From Fidelibacterota bacterium (GTDB taxonomy: Bacteria; Marinisomatota; Marinisomatia; Marinisomatales; UBA1611), in NCBI GenBank assembly GCA_002722105.1, contig PBKF01000042.1, positions 1-25,434 on the forward strand: DNA of 25,434 bases, in the 5' to 3' direction. Shown piece after piece: positions 23,543 to 25,434 of this stretch. A model generated the notes under the pieces. It was not told the DNA's origin and ran no database searches. It worked only from the letters and a program-made list of their open reading frames with translations. Both the position numbers and the translations under genes were made by a program. Position 1 is the first letter of the stretch; each line of letters begins with the position of its first letter.

Positions 23543-23547
23543 ATTAA

Positions 23548-23621
23548 CGGAGCGTGGCGCAGCCCGGTAGCGCACGTGCATGGGGTGCACGGGGTCGCAG
23601 GTTCAAATCCTGTCGCTCCGA
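23548..23621 (+). tRNA. tRNA-Pro (anticodon GGG)
   Basis: The acceptor CGGAGCG pairs perfectly with CGCTCCG. The anticodon stem CGTGC/GCACG encloses ATGGGGT, giving anticodon GGG. The T arm GCAGG-TTCAAAT-CCTGT is canonical, and A is the discriminator. CCA is not encoded. The gene lies 5 nt after the MerR gene. Confidence 0.93.
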
Positions 23622-23686
23622 CTATGAAGGTTGTAAAATTAATAAAAGCTATCTTCAGGAGTGGTTTTTAAATTGTTTCAATTTAT

Positions 23687-23794
23687 TTTCTAAATTATTT
23701 GATAAAACATAATTTAGAAATAATCCAATTTTTTAATTTTAATTGAATCTGATTATTAAAATTGAATATATACTATTTGATAATTGGATTATTT
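23687..23794. repeat. cluster of overlapping and nested inverted repeats
   Basis: Three perfect inverted repeats are packed together. TTTCTAAATTAT (23687-23698) pairs with 23709-23720 over a 10-nt loop. AAATAATCCAATT (23718-23730) pairs with 23782-23794 (13 bp). Inside the latter, AATTTTAAT (23735-23743) pairs with 23755-23763. The first and second overlap by 3 nt. The cluster lies in the 190-nt gap between tRNA-Pro and the CotH gene. Confidence 0.75.
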
Positions 23795-23811
23795 AACTGT
23801 ACTGAGTTATA

Positions 23812-25434
23812 ATGCATGAAGAATTTTTGAAACTTAACCTAATTATTATCATATTTAATTTAGTTTGCCGATCTTTATCTGCTCAAATCGTAATCAACGA
23901 ATTTATGGCTTCAAATGATTATACTATAGCTGACAATAATGGAGATTTTGATGATTGGTTAGAGTTAGCAAATTATTCGGATGATATTATAAATCTATAT
24001 GGTTGGTATTTGAGTGATAATGAATCTGATCCTTTTAAATTTCAGTTTTCTGACTCTATATACCTTTACCCGGACTCTCTTTTATTACTTTGGGCTGATA
24101 ACGACGAAGAGCAAGGAGTTGGCCATTTAAATTTTAAACTTAGTTCGGTTGGTGAAGAAATACTACTTACAAATCCTGACCAATCCTTGATTGATTCTAT
24201 ATACTTTAACCAACAGCAAACTGATTTCAGTTATGGCAGGTATCCAAATTATAATGGAATATGGGGTTTAATGGATAATCCTACGCCCGGAGTGTTTAAT
24301 CTTCCGCATGATTCAAGTGAATATTCTCAGGAAGCTTTTGTATCCATAGAATCTGGAGTTTATGAAGAAGATATTGTTGTTGAAATATTGTCTGACACTG
24401 AAGATATTGATATTTATTTCAGTCTTGATGGAAGTAATCTAGATATTAACTCAATGCAATATTATGAGCCAATAACGCTTTCAGAACCAACTGTTTTACG
24501 TATAATGACAATTGAGCCGGGTCTATTACCAAGCAGGATTCAAACATTTTATTATTTAATTAACACTAATTATAATTTGCCAGTTATGGCACTAGTGATT
24601 GATCCTGATGATTTTCCAATTGGGCTAGATGAATATAATCTACATGTGACTTATTTTGATCAAGATGGAGAACTAGGGTTCAGTACTGATGCAGGTATTG
24701 AACGCCATGGTACGAACTCAACACAGAATCCATACAGAATAGAGTTTAAAGCACAATACGGCCAATCTTACATTGAATATCCAATATTCCCAAATAGGAC
24801 TTATAATAGGTACAAAAGACTAATTCTTAGAAATGCAAGTAATGACAGATTTCCAGAATATGGAAATAATAATAGAGCCCATCTTCGAGATGGGGTTATA
24901 CAATCTGTTTACAGTCAACTTTATCCACATGGTGGATATTCATCATTTCAGTCTGTACATGTATATATAAATAATTCATATTGGGGAATATATCATCTCA
25001 GAGAGAGGCAAGATAGATTTTATATTGAAGAGTTATTCGATTATGAGGATATTGACCTTTTGGAAAGAGCCTTTGGTTATCCATCTAACAAGAATGCGAT
25101 TGAAGGTGACTGGCAAGCATATGATGCGTTTGAAACTTTTATTGAATCAGAGGATATGAGTCTTTCCGTTAATTTCGAATATTTAAAAGAAAATATTTAC
25201 TATGAGGAGTTTTTAGATTATTGGTTATTAGAAATTTTTGTTGGCAATTTTGATTGGCTCACTAATAATATGAAATTATTTCGTCCCAGTTCGGGAGAGG
25301 ATAAATGGCGTTGGCTTCTATGGGATACAGATCATGGACTTGGAATAGAGTATATTTATTCAGGAATAAATTGGGGAGATGTTTCTACTGATTATTTAAA
25401 CTGGTCGACAGGATTAGAAGGGCCAAGAATTGGA
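23812..25434 (+). CDS. secreted lamin-tail/CotH-kinase surface protein, 5' part (runs off window)
   Basis: The frame is open to the window end (541 residues visible, no stop). A signal peptide (about 1-25, NLIIIIFNLVCRSLSA) precedes a lamin-tail domain (about 26-163, IVINEFMASN...GDFDDWLELAN...LYGWYLSD). A chitobiase/FN3-like segment follows (about 165-250, VEILSDTEDIDIYFSLDG). A CotH kinase domain begins near 256, with GIYHLRERQDRF (392-403), GNFDWLTNN (478-486) and WRWLLWDTDHG (498-509). CotH proteins are atypical, secreted protein kinases, known from Bacillus spore coats. The GIY..RE, N.D...NN and WD.D residues correspond to the nucleotide and metal site. It probably ends in a sorting domain beyond the window, as sister proteins do. 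It is a likely surface or extracellular protein; the target is unknown. Confidence 0.88.
   Translation, partial: MHEEFLKLNLIIIIFNLVCRSLSAQIVINEFMASNDYTIADNNGDFDDWLELANYSDDIINLYGWYLSDNESDPFKFQFSDSIYLYPDSLLLLWADNDEEQGVGHLNFKLSSVGEEILLTNPDQSLIDSIYFNQQQTDFSYGRYPNYNGIWGLMDNPTPGVFNLPHDSSEYSQEAFVSIESGVYEEDIVVEILSDTEDIDIYFSLDGSNLDINSMQYYEPITLSEPTVLRIMTIEPGLLPSRIQTFYYLINTNYNLPVMALVIDPDDFPIGLDEYNLHVTYFDQDGELGFSTDAGIERHGTNSTQNPYRIEFKAQYGQSYIEYPIFPNRTYNRYKRLILRNASNDRFPEYGNNNRAHLRDGVIQSVYSQLYPHGGYSSFQSVHVYINNSYWGIYHLRERQDRFYIEELFDYEDIDLLERAFGYPSNKNAIEGDWQAYDAFETFIESEDMSLSVNFEYLKENIYYEEFLDYWLLEIFVGNFDWLTNNMKLFRPSSGEDKWRWLLWDTDHGLGIEYIYSGINWGDVSTDYLNWSTGLEGPRIG

Overview
The window is AT-rich DNA from a bacterium of the Fibrobacterota-Chlorobiota-Bacteroidota (FCB) type, most likely a marine Marinimicrobia (SAR406)-like lineage. 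This assignment is inference. The support is a secreted protein ending in the FCB-style sorting domain (NLYQNHPNPFNPTT), a Cys-rich 'ATNYDSTATFDDGSC' repeat in a lipoprotein, Bacteroidota-like TANNTTTG promoter elements, and a CotH/lamin-tail surface protein. No rRNA or marker phylogeny was available to confirm it.

Positions 1-6781 are an accessory region of about a dozen short genes, mostly on the + strand and mostly single-gene units. They encode a truncated DUF418 membrane protein, a DUF302 protein (- strand), a SHOCT protein, a Kazal-type lipoprotein, a MazG-like pyrophosphohydrolase, an unlisted 58-aa membrane peptide, two further lipoproteins (one with a CXXCH haem site), a VC0807-type membrane protein, a MORN/YwqK-type repeat protein (- strand), a secreted orphan and a frameshifted NTF2/SnoaL-like protein. 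Many of these units are separated by the same compact module: a CCCCAC-NNTC-GTGGGG-type terminator whose T-run merges into TTTG-N12-TAGATTTG, followed 3-4 nt later by the ATG. This predicts leaderless or nearly leaderless mRNAs and is the most distinctive feature of the window.

Positions 6991-11954 hold a large secreted beta-helix protein with a C-terminal sorting domain and a formylglycine-type sulfatase. Together they suggest handling of sulfated polysaccharide or other surface glycan. The beta-helix gene has its own strong terminator.

Positions 12084-21721 are the conserved information-processing core: tRNA-Arg(CCT), a YfgM-like TPR protein, then rimP-nusA-infB-rbfA-truB-ribF-rpsO-pnp, tightly packed with overlapping starts. 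A hairpin terminator sits immediately before rimP, placed so that it could either end the TPR gene or attenuate the nusA operon. A strong terminator follows pnp.

Positions 21823-25434 hold a PLP aminotransferase, a MerR-family regulator followed 5 nt later by tRNA-Pro(GGG), an intergenic region with overlapping and nested inverted repeats, and the 5' part of a secreted lamin-tail/CotH-kinase protein that runs off the end. No CRISPR array, insertion sequence, phage gene or rRNA was seen. No gene-free stretch exceeds about 300 bases.
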